From: Thermotogaceae bacterium
GTDB taxonomy: Bacteria > Thermotogota > Thermotogae > Thermotogales > Thermotogaceae
Length of the DNA: 14,564 nt
Assembly: GCA_027038385.1 (NCBI GenBank)
Contig: JALVXE010000049.1
Location: 1 to 14,564 of the forward strand
Reading direction: 5' to 3'
Part shown: positions 7,531 to 13,737 of the stretch, one piece after another
Position numbering within the stretch: position 1 is the stretch's first letter
How the letters are laid out: the number at the start of each line of letters is the position of its first letter
Made by a program: the position numbers and the translations under genes
The notes under the pieces: model-generated
Seen by the model: only the letters and a program-made list of their open reading frames with translations
Databases searched by the model: none
Told to the model about the DNA's origin: nothing

Positions 7531-8629
7531 AGTGAAGCTGTTTTTCGGTCCGAACCACCCCGGCATGCACGGAAACTTCTCGGTCCACATGTATGTGGAA
7601 GGAGATGTAGTCAAAAGGGCTAGACCACTCCCCGGTTTTTTGCACAGGGGATTCGAGAAGCTCATGGAAAGGAGATACTGGTACTCGAACATAGCGCTCA
7701 TCCCAAGGATATGTGTTCCAGAGCCGGATATAAACGAAGCCTGCTACGCGATGGGGGTTGAAAAGATAGCAAAATTGGAGGTTCCAGAAAGAGCCCAGTG
7801 GATAAGGATGATAGTTTTAGAGCTTGCCAGGATTGCGAACCATCTCATGGCAGTTGGAGGTATAGGAGGTCCCATAGGGCTTTACACGGCTCCTCAGTGG
7901 GGTACTGCTGACAGGGACAGGATTCTCGATATATTCGAAGCCTTGAGTGGTGCAAGGGTTTACCACATGTACATAGTCATAGGTGGGGTCAGGAAAAATT
8001 TGACTCCCAGGATAGAGGACATGATCTGGAAGACGATGGATTACATAGAGTCAAGACTACCAGACTATGAGAACTTGATATTCAAGAACAGAATACTCCA
8101 CTCTAGGCTCAAGGGAAGGCTCATCTTGACAAGAGAACAGGCTCTTGAAATGGGAGTCACTGGAGTTGGGTTGAGGGCCACTGGTGTTGAATACGATGTG
8201 AGAAAGGTCGATCCGTACCTATTCTACGACAAAGTCGACTTCGAAGTTCCAACAGCTACGGATGGTGATGCCTTCAGCAGGGTCTACTTGAAGTTCAAAG
8301 AAATTCCACAGAGTATAAAAATAATAAGACAGGCTCTTGAAAAAATGCCGCAAGGGGATAAAGTCAACGTTCCGGTGAGCAAAGGAAGTGCCCTCAGAAG
8401 AATCGTTCCCAAAGGTATGGCCTATGTCCACATAGAATCAGCCAGAGGGGAATACGGATTCTTCGTCGTCTCGGATGGAAAGAACAAGCCTTACAGAGTA
8501 GCCGTCAGGGGTGCGTCCTATCCTCAGGGGCTCTACGGTATAGAGAAGTACCTGCCTGGTACGAGGATAGAGGATGTACCCATTTGGCTCGCTACTATGG
8601 ATGTCTGCGCGCCGGAAATAGACAGGTGA
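7523..8629 (+). CDS. mbxL: NuoD-like / hydrogenase-large-subunit-like protein without [NiFe] site (MbxL)
   Basis: A 368-residue homologue of NuoD and the large subunit of group 4 [NiFe] hydrogenases. Near the N-terminus it has the FGPNHPGMHGNF motif and LHRGFEKLMERR. At the two places where hydrogenases have CxxC nickel ligands it has CxxE: Cys64-Val-Pro-Glu67 in PRICVPEPD and Cys362-Ala-Pro-Glu365 in DVCAPEIDR at the very C-terminus. It therefore cannot hold a standard NiFe(CN)2CO centre and is not an H2-producing subunit; this is the known distinction between MBX and MBH. No extended C-terminal tail for hydrogenase maturation is present. It overlaps the NuoC-like gene by eight bases, with GGGGTGAG as the ribosome binding site. 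Confidence 0.94.
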   Translation: MGEVKLFFGPNHPGMHGNFSVHMYVEGDVVKRARPLPGFLHRGFEKLMERRYWYSNIALIPRICVPEPDINEACYAMGVEKIAKLEVPERAQWIRMIVLELARIANHLMAVGGIGGPIGLYTAPQWGTADRDRILDIFEALSGARVYHMYIVIGGVRKNLTPRIEDMIWKTMDYIESRLPDYENLIFKNRILHSRLKGRLILTREQALEMGVTGVGLRATGVEYDVRKVDPYLFYDKVDFEVPTATDGDAFSRVYLKFKEIPQSIKIIRQALEKMPQGDKVNVPVSKGSALRRIVPKGMAYVHIESARGEYGFFVVSDGKNKPYRVAVRGASYPQGLYGIEKYLPGTRIEDVPIWLATMDVCAPEIDR

Positions 8630-8636
8630 GGGGTGA
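8628..8636 (+). promoter_or_regulatory. Shine-Dalgarno that decides the start of the MbxN fusion gene
   Basis: GAGGGGTGA (one mismatch to GGAGGTGA) overlaps the TGA of the preceding gene. Its GGGG core lies eight bases before the ATG at 8642. An in-frame GTG at 8633 lies inside this site, so it is an unlikely start. Confidence 0.65.
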
Positions 8637-8641
8637 GAAGA

Positions 8642-10486
8642 ATGGCGATGCAAGAGTTACCAAAGAAAGATTTCTTCGCTCCTCTCAAGGCTTGGAAGTT
8701 TTTGGGGAAAAGACCCGTTACCATAGAGGTCCCAAACAAAGTCAAGAGAGAAGCGTCTGACAGGTACAGGGGTTTTCATATAAACGATTGGAGTAAGTGT
8801 ATAGGTTGTGGAACGTGCTCCAAGATATGTCCAACCGATGCGATAACGATGGTGGAAGTCCCAGGTCTTGTGAGAGACCATGGAAAGCTGCCACAGAGGC
8901 CTGTTATAGATTACGGAAGGTGTTCCTTCTGTGCACTATGTGTTGACATATGTACTACCGGCTCACTCCAGATGACGAGAGAGTACATACATGTGTCGGA
9001 TGATGCGGAAGACTACGTATACATGCCCACCGAGAAAGGGCTCAATGCGAAAAGAGGCCTTTACGAGCACGGAAAGGCTCCACTCGGCTGGATTAAAGAC
9101 GAGAATTCCGACATACTCGATCTCGTAAGAGTCAAGATGCCGATGGAAGAGCCAGAAGTCAGGGTCAAATCTTTCATAGAGATAGTCAAGGGATACAGCA
9201 AAGAGCAAGCTCAGCAAGAAGCTGCGAGATGTGTTGGTTGTGGAATATGTACATACACCTGTCCGGAACACATGGATATACCTCAGTACATAGAATCGAT
9301 ATACAAAGGAGATCTTGAGGAAGGTCTCAGGTGGCTTTACAGAACGAACCCGCTCTCAATGGTTTGTGGTAGGGTTTGTACACACAGGTGTGAGTCCTCT
9401 TGTTCCGTTGGAGTCAGAGGAGAACCGGTTGCCATAAGATGGCTCAAAAGGTACATAATCGACAACGTACCGTTTGAGGAATATGACAGGATACTCAACA
9501 TAAGACCTGAAAAGAAAGGAAAGAGTGTTGGAATAATAGGCTCTGGACCTGCTGGACTCTCGGCAGCTTACTTCCTCTCCACGATGGGATACGACGTGAC
9601 TATATACGAAGCCAACGCAAGGCCTGGTGGAGTCATGAGATACGGAATACCGCGCTACAGGCTCCCAGACGAAGCTCTTGACAAAGATATAGCTTTCATA
9701 GAGGCGCTCGGAGTGAAGATACTGGTCAACACCAAAGTTGGGCAAGAGATAGGCTTCGATGAGATAGCCAAAAAGCACGATGCCGTCTTTATATCGACTG
9801 GATTCGGGCTTGGAAGATCCACAAGGGTTCCGGGTACCGACCATCCGAACGTCAAGCAGGCTCTTCCGATGCTCAAGATGATAAGGGATTACTTGAGAGG
9901 AGACGGGCCAAAACCACCGGTTCCGAGAAAACTCATAGTCATAGGTGGAGGAAACGTTGCGATGGATATCTCAAGGTCTATGGCAAGGCTCCAGACGATG
10001 GAATACGGAGAGGTGAACGTCCATACACTATCTCTTGAAAGATCCTTCGAAGAAATGCCCGCTGATATGGACGAAATTGAAGAAGCACTTGAGGAAGGCG
10101 TCGAGTTCCATCCGGGCTGGGGACCTATAGAGATAGTTATAGAGGACGATGAGGTCAAAGGAGCGAGGTTCAAGAAGTGTTTGAGGGTCTTCGACGAGAA
10201 CCACAGGTTCAACCCGCAGTTTGACGAGAACAACCAGATATTCATAGAAGCCGATATGGTTATAGAAGCCATAGGTCAGGCTCCGGATTATTCGTACCTG
10301 CCACAGGAGCTTCAGGAAAAGTTGGAATTCGTTAGAGGAAGGATAAAGACGAACGAGTACAACCAGACAGCAATCGAGTGGCTCTTCGCAGGTGGAGATA
10401 TCGTTCACGGACCGGATATAATCCACGGTGTTGCCGACGGATACGCAGCGGCTAAGGGAATAGATATGTATCTGAGCAAGAAATGA
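8642..10486 (+). CDS. MbxN/NuoI-like ferredoxin domain fused to GltD/NfnB-type FAD oxidoreductase
   Basis: A 614-residue, two-part electron-transfer protein. Residues 45-115 form a NuoI-like domain with two [4Fe-4S] motifs: Cys53, 56, 59, 63 and Cys94, 97, 100, 104 (the last followed by Thr rather than Pro). A linker of about 70 residues follows. Residues 190-614 resemble the small subunit of glutamate synthase (GltD) and NfnB: Cys197, 200, 203, 207 and Cys242, 246, 250, 254, an FAD fold at GIIGSGPAGLSAAY (G300-x-G302-x-x-G305), a second Rossmann fold at VIGGGNVAMD (435-442), and the C-terminal FAGGDIVHGPDIIHGVADGYAAAKG. In ordinary MBX the NuoI-like subunit stands alone; here it seems to carry its own pyridine-nucleotide site, so the complex may act as ferredoxin:NAD(P)+ oxidoreductase. 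There is no GltB partner nearby, so glutamate synthesis is unlikely. Last gene of the operon. Confidence 0.92.
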   Translation: MAMQELPKKDFFAPLKAWKFLGKRPVTIEVPNKVKREASDRYRGFHINDWSKCIGCGTCSKICPTDAITMVEVPGLVRDHGKLPQRPVIDYGRCSFCALCVDICTTGSLQMTREYIHVSDDAEDYVYMPTEKGLNAKRGLYEHGKAPLGWIKDENSDILDLVRVKMPMEEPEVRVKSFIEIVKGYSKEQAQQEAARCVGCGICTYTCPEHMDIPQYIESIYKGDLEEGLRWLYRTNPLSMVCGRVCTHRCESSCSVGVRGEPVAIRWLKRYIIDNVPFEEYDRILNIRPEKKGKSVGIIGSGPAGLSAAYFLSTMGYDVTIYEANARPGGVMRYGIPRYRLPDEALDKDIAFIEALGVKILVNTKVGQEIGFDEIAKKHDAVFISTGFGLGRSTRVPGTDHPNVKQALPMLKMIRDYLRGDGPKPPVPRKLIVIGGGNVAMDISRSMARLQTMEYGEVNVHTLSLERSFEEMPADMDEIEEALEEGVEFHPGWGPIEIVIEDDEVKGARFKKCLRVFDENHRFNPQFDENNQIFIEADMVIEAIGQAPDYSYLPQELQEKLEFVRGRIKTNEYNQTAIEWLFAGGDIVHGPDIIHGVADGYAAAKGIDMYLSKK

Positions 10487-10488
10487 AA

Positions 10489-10511
10489 AAGGCGCCCTTT
10501 TCGGGCGCCTT
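10489..10511. terminator. Shared bidirectional terminator between convergent operons
   Basis: AAGGCGCCC (10489-10497) pairs perfectly with GGGCGCCTT (10503-10511) around a five-base loop. Read on the minus strand the hairpin is followed by five T residues (complement of 10486-10490), a good intrinsic terminator for the lipoprotein operon. On the plus strand the tail is weaker (TTATTCG). The hairpin starts two bases after the mbx stop codon and includes two bases of the lipoprotein stop codon (10510-10512). Confidence 0.85.
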
Positions 10512-11991
10512 ATTCGCTTGCATCCACTCCAAACACCCATACAGCTCCATTTGGAAATTCCGATTCGTTTATATCAGAATTGACATCTCCATCGTTTGAC
10601 TTCGTCATTCCGGCGACTATCACTTTGCTGTCATTAACAGCTTGAAGGAAGATCCCGACATCTCCTCTGCTTCCTCCGAACTTTTCTAGGCTAATTATGT
10701 TTCCATCTTCATCGAGTTTGGCAACGAAGGCATCGAAATCGTCGTAAAAATTCGTGCTGTTTAAAAGATCACCTGAATAAATATCGACGTTCTTATCCGC
10801 AGAGAATCCAGTTATTACAAACCCACTGTCTACTGGGACTATGGACATTGGAACCAGTATAGAAGACAATGGATTCTCCTCAGAGGATCTGTAATAAGAC
10901 TTGTCCAATACCACATCACCTTCGTTTGAAATCTTCGTTATGAACATTCCATCTGGTCCGATGAATCCGATTAGTACGTATCCCTCGTTTGTTTCCCTCA
11001 TGTTTGTAACGATCCTACTTTCAGTTATTGAGTATCTCCATATCTCTGTTCCAGATTCGTACATCTTGGTAACGTATGCTTGCCACTTTCCCTCTTCGTT
11101 GTAATCTCCACCCAAGATAGTGAAGTTTCCTTCTGAGTCTGCGAAGAGCCTTTTGATGTTACTTACAGGAAATGTGTAGGTATCGACTCTAACGAGATTC
11201 TCATCGAATTTATCCACTTTTGTATTCCCAGAAGAACTCGGGTAGATGATATATACAAATCCGTTCTCCGACGAGAGATTCTCGCATGCATTTGGAAGTT
11301 CTGTAGCTTTCAAAACTTCACCTGAGCGGGAAAGCCTTAAAAGCTTCTCTCCGTAACACGCCGCGTATTCACCATCCTGGAATTTTCCAAGAAGAATAAA
11401 GTCAAAGGCTGAACTTTCAAAGGACCTCTTCCAAAGCAGATTTCCATCGTAATCGAGTTTCTCTATCAAGAGTTTCCCCATATCTTCTGCCATTCCCACC
11501 ATGAAGCCGTCTGAATCCCCAATCATGGAATCGGGATTTTCTGCAGAGAGCACTGTGCTGAAACGAGTTGTCATGTTGTTTGTTTTAAACTTCCATATGG
11601 GACCAGGAAGGCTTCCGTAACTTTCGTCGTATACCGTAACCCTCCAGTAGTATTCCGTGTTCTTTTCAAGCTTTGTAGGGACTTTCAAGCTGTAGAAGTC
11701 TTCAGGATTTATCCCATTCCCTATGTTCACATCGTAAGGTTCGCAGTTCATATTCTCGACTTTCATCTTGTCGGGCGATAGGTACACCTTGAAACCTTGA
11801 GGGTTGTATTCTTCTCCCTTTGAGATTTTCCAAGAGAGAAATGGAGTTGTCTCGATCCCACTTGAGCCATCTTTTGGATACAAGACTTTTATTTCAGATG
11901 GTGGGATCCTATCGACCCCCGTGTAAACACATCCCCAAATTAGAAAGAAAAGGTTCGAAACCAAGAGAATCAAGATCGTACGCTTCTTCAT
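10510..11991 (-). CDS. Predicted lipoprotein with FN3-like domain and propeller-like repeats
   Basis: A 493-residue protein of unknown function. The N-terminus is a lipoprotein-type signal: two lysines, a hydrophobic core (ILILLVSNLFFLIWG) and Cys21 at the expected lipidation point; Trp at -2 makes the lipobox (IWGC) unusual. Residues 34-137 look like a fibronectin-III-like domain, ending in YYWRVTVYDES...PIWKFKT. From about 150 to 493 a loose unit recurs, of the type (I/V)xKLDxxGNxxW...GYVLxGF: IEKLDYDGNLLW, VTKMYESGTEIW, ITKISNEGDVVL, VAKLDEDGNIISLEKFGGS. This is typical of bacterial beta-propeller-like surface proteins. It is the second gene after the caspase-like gene (15 bases apart), with AGAGGTGAG at 11995-12003 as ribosome binding site. 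Likely attached to a membrane and facing outward, perhaps a ligand-binding partner of the peptidase. Confidence 0.82.
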   Translation of the reverse strand: MKKRTILILLVSNLFFLIWGCVYTGVDRIPPSEIKVLYPKDGSSGIETTPFLSWKISKGEEYNPQGFKVYLSPDKMKVENMNCEPYDVNIGNGINPEDFYSLKVPTKLEKNTEYYWRVTVYDESYGSLPGPIWKFKTNNMTTRFSTVLSAENPDSMIGDSDGFMVGMAEDMGKLLIEKLDYDGNLLWKRSFESSAFDFILLGKFQDGEYAACYGEKLLRLSRSGEVLKATELPNACENLSSENGFVYIIYPSSSGNTKVDKFDENLVRVDTYTFPVSNIKRLFADSEGNFTILGGDYNEEGKWQAYVTKMYESGTEIWRYSITESRIVTNMRETNEGYVLIGFIGPDGMFITKISNEGDVVLDKSYYRSSEENPLSSILVPMSIVPVDSGFVITGFSADKNVDIYSGDLLNSTNFYDDFDAFVAKLDEDGNIISLEKFGGSRGDVGIFLQAVNDSKVIVAGMTKSNDGDVNSDINESEFPNGAVWVFGVDASE

Positions 11992-12006
11992 GCTCTCACC
12001 TCTCGA

Positions 12007-13419
12007 TCATATCGTGAAAAAGGCTTCAGCGGATACTATCAAGAAGGAAGGAATTCCCCCATAGTATTTGAAATTCTCTATGTATCCCTCGTCTATCATC
12101 GATATATCTTCGACGTTTAGCGATAAGAATCCGAGGATTTCAAGGCTCAACTTTCCAGAGAATCCAAATTTGTAGCTACTTGATAATCCTAGGCTCAGCT
12201 TGGCGCTCAAGAGATTTTTTATTAAGGGAAATCTCAAGAAGACACCGAGGTTCTCCATACTCCTCGAGAATCCAAGGTACTCGAAGTATAGGTAGGAATA
12301 CTCCACTCTTGCGATGTATCCTATGTTCCCGCCCATGGTATCATAAGCCGCTCCTATTCCAAGGGAAAATGGTTGTGACAGCAGAACCGACGATACGGAT
12401 ATCCCAGTGCTTTTGACCATTTCAAAGTTTGAGGACACTTTTTTGGCTCTACTGTCAACCAATCTTTTGAAATCTCTCAAATCGATTTTCCCGAGCGCGA
12501 GTTTCCACACGTACAACCTGATGTGCCTTTCGTCATCGTTGTCGTTGAATGGATTCTGAGCTATGACTTTTCCAACAGCAGACTTTATGTAATTTGGAAG
12601 GTTCGAGCTTTTAACCATTTCAAACGCTCTTTCCTCGAGCTTTGGAAAATCTAGAGAAACCCTTTTGAATTCGAGCATCTTTGGAGATATCACCTGCGGG
12701 TTCTGGACTTTTCCAGTTGTTTTTGAAACCTCTTCTCTCACGAATTTCCCAAGTTCTTCAAACGATACAAATCCGTCCCCGTTGAGATCTGCCTTTCCTT
12801 CCAACCCCTTTATCAAGTAGTAAGTGAATATCCCGTGCTTGAGCTTGTCGTCCTCCTTTGAGGTCTCATTAGGGCCCGAAGATAGAATCATGGCGGCCTT
12901 TTCAGGGGGGAGAGATTTCTTGGAAAAGTGAGTTACTCTGAGCGGTTTGTCCCTCCCTATGCTTCCAGAGTAGCAGGCATCTATGAACATGAAAACTTCA
13001 GCGGGTGTTTTCTCAACCAATTTCTTCAAGTGATCGTCTACTGGATAGGCAGTTTCAGATAAATAATCAGCCACGGTGTCCCTTGGAATGAAGTAGGTTT
13101 TACCAGTTTTTGGATCGTGATATCCATGACCAGAGTAGTAAAAATAAATGACGTCTCCCTTTTTCGCCTTCGAGAAGAATTCTGTTATCTTCGCCTTCAT
13201 CCATCCAAGCGTGGGATTCGCAAGAACAGTGACGTTACCCTTTGGAACTATTTCGAATACTTCAAGGGTCTTTGCAAAAGCCAAAGCGTCGTTTTTTGCG
13301 TATTTTAAAGGTGTTATCGTTGGGTCATCGAACTTCGATACGTATATCACCAGAGCTTTCGATATGGGAAATAACAGAGCGTTCAAAATCAGGGCTACGA
13401 TGATAAAAAGCTTCATCAT
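12007..13419 (-). CDS. Exported caspase-fold (C14) peptidase with EF-hand-like loop and beta-rich C-terminus
   Basis: A 470-residue protein. Residues 1-22 form a signal peptide (MMKLFIIVALILNALLFPIS). Residues 23-250 are a caspase/metacaspase p20-like domain: YAKNDALAFAKTL, the catalytic histidine His98 in YFYYSGHGYHD, and the catalytic Cys149 in FMFIDACYSGS. Residues 211-222 (DLNGDGFVSFEE) fit a canonical EF-hand calcium loop with Asp1, Asn3, Asp5, Ser9 and Glu12. Residues 255-345 are helical and unassigned. The last 120 residues show alternating hydrophobic strands with many aromatic and Gly residues, ending in EAFFTI, resembling an outer-membrane barrel or beta-sandwich; this is inference. 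Start: the first of two ATGs, eight bases after GGGGG of GGGGGTGAG (13424-13432); an upstream in-frame ATG at 13476 would bury the signal peptide. First gene of an operon with the lipoprotein. Confidence 0.88.
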   Translation of the reverse strand: MMKLFIIVALILNALLFPISKALVIYVSKFDDPTITPLKYAKNDALAFAKTLEVFEIVPKGNVTVLANPTLGWMKAKITEFFSKAKKGDVIYFYYSGHGYHDPKTGKTYFIPRDTVADYLSETAYPVDDHLKKLVEKTPAEVFMFIDACYSGSIGRDKPLRVTHFSKKSLPPEKAAMILSSGPNETSKEDDKLKHGIFTYYLIKGLEGKADLNGDGFVSFEELGKFVREEVSKTTGKVQNPQVISPKMLEFKRVSLDFPKLEERAFEMVKSSNLPNYIKSAVGKVIAQNPFNDNDDERHIRLYVWKLALGKIDLRDFKRLVDSRAKKVSSNFEMVKSTGISVSSVLLSQPFSLGIGAAYDTMGGNIGYIARVEYSYLYFEYLGFSRSMENLGVFLRFPLIKNLLSAKLSLGLSSSYKFGFSGKLSLEILGFLSLNVEDISMIDEGYIENFKYYGGIPSFLIVSAEAFFTI

Positions 13420-13423
13420 GAAA

Positions 13424-13432
13424 CTCACCCCC
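13424..13432 (-). promoter_or_regulatory. Shine-Dalgarno that decides the caspase-like gene start
   Basis: On the minus strand GGGGGTGAG lies four bases before the ATG at 13419 (GGGGG core eight bases before). This places the start exactly at the signal peptide and rules against the longer frame from 13476. Confidence 0.7.
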
Positions 13433-13439
13433 AGGCATT

Positions 13440-13512
13440 TTAGAACCGAAACTGATGGGAATGTAGGCAGAGGCATCAGAAAATTGAGGTCAGTTGATCT
13501 GTTCGGTTCTAA
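13440..13512. repeat. 11-bp perfect inverted repeat in the divergent intergenic region
   Basis: TTAGAACCGAA (13440-13450) is the exact reverse complement of TTCGGTTCTAA (13502-13512); the arms are 51 bases apart. Inside lies a smaller pair, CTGATG (13452-13457) and CATCAG (13474-13479). If the caspase-like gene is transcribed from beyond 13512, its mRNA leader could fold into a branched hairpin ending about 20 bases before the start codon. It could also be a pair of protein-binding half-sites between the divergent genes. No known riboswitch or operator is recognised. Confidence 0.6.
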
Positions 13513-13535
13513 TCCATACCAAATTTTAAAACTTT

Positions 13536-13563
13536 TTGAAAAAATTTCAAAAGGTGGTAAAAT
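13536..13563 (+). promoter_or_regulatory. Predicted sigma-A promoter of the trp leader and trpB2
   Basis: TTGAAA (13536-13541, five of six matches to TTGACA) and TAAAAT (13558-13563, five of six to TATAAT) are separated by 16 bases. Transcription would start near 13570, immediately before the leader-peptide ATG at 13572. A weaker upstream alternative (TTGATC at 13494) is less convincing. Direct sequence match; activity is inferred. Confidence 0.6.
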
Positions 13564-13571
13564 CTCTCAAC

Positions 13572-13658
13572 ATGAGTGAGATGAAAGCGACATTTTTTAC
13601 CCACAAATCTGAGTTTTCTCTTAACAACAACTGGTGGTGGATTTCTCCCCCGATCTGA
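13572..13658 (+). CDS. trpL: Trp leader peptide with three tandem Trp codons
   Basis: A 28-codon open frame: ATG at 13572, stop TGA at 13656-13658. The peptide has three consecutive Trp codons at 13632-13640 (residues 21-23), preceded by NNN and followed by ISPPI. Trp is the rarest residue, so a run of three in a short frame directly ahead of a tryptophan synthase gene and overlapping an antiterminator arm is strong evidence of a transcription-attenuation leader peptide. An in-frame ATG at 13581 (25 residues) is an alternative start. The AGGTGGT at 13552-13558 could serve as a ribosome binding site but is 13 bases from the ATG and overlaps the predicted -10 element. The stop codon lies inside the antiterminator arm, as the mechanism needs. 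The peptide itself probably has no function after synthesis. Confidence 0.82.
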   Translation: MSEMKATFFTHKSEFSLNNNWWWISPPI

Positions 13659-13720
13659 GGGAGAAGTCGTGTTTTTGCACCAGATCGGGGGCTCTCAAAT
13701 CGAGAGCCCCTTTATTTTTT
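13641..13720 (+). promoter_or_regulatory. Trp attenuator: antiterminator/terminator switch
   Basis: Mutually exclusive RNA hairpins can be read directly. Antiterminator: CCCCCGATCTG (13647-13657) pairs perfectly over 11 bp with CAGATCGGGGG (13681-13691). Terminator: GGGGCTCTC (13688-13696) pairs with GAGAGCCCC (13702-13710). The two share GGGG at 13688-13691. A third hairpin, 13641-13649 with 13659-13667 (nine pairs including one G-U), would block the antiterminator. Expected behaviour: when Trp-tRNA is scarce the ribosome stalls at the Trp codons, leaves 13647-13657 free and allows read-through into trpB2; when it is plentiful the ribosome reaches the stop codon, covers this arm, and the terminator forms. 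Confidence 0.85.
13688..13720 (+). terminator. Intrinsic terminator of the trp attenuator
   Basis: A nine-base-pair GC-rich stem (13688-13696 with 13702-13710), a five-base loop AAATC and a T-rich tail TTTATTTTTT (13711-13720). It lies just before the trpB2 ribosome binding site (AAAGGAGG, 13723-13730), so termination prevents trpB2 expression. Confidence 0.9.
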
Positions 13721-13737
13721 ACAAAGGAGGGATTTTC

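Noticed and set aside
381..10486. Membrane-bound hydrogenase (MBH) or ordinary complex I
   Set aside because: Both [NiFe] CxxC motifs are CxxE, so it is not a hydrogenase. MrpB/C/E/F/G-like subunits and the mbx gene order separate it from complex I, which would also have NuoE, NuoF and NuoG.
8642..10486. Glutamate synthase small subunit
   Set aside because: The flavoprotein domain is similar, but it is fused to a NuoI-like domain, sits in an mbx operon and has no large GltB partner nearby.
13420..13476. Longer start for the caspase-like protein
   Set aside because: It would add 19 residues before a clear signal peptide and skip a well-placed GGGGGTGAG ribosome binding site.
13148..13579. 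Plus-strand open frame of 143 codons ending near the trp leader
   Set aside because: Antisense to the caspase-like gene and running through the promoter and leader region, with no ribosome binding site or family resemblance.
13572..13720. T-box or other riboswitch upstream of trpB2
   Set aside because: No T-box consensus (AGGGTGGNACCGCG-like) or known riboswitch core was seen; the tandem Trp codons and overlapping hairpins explain the region better.
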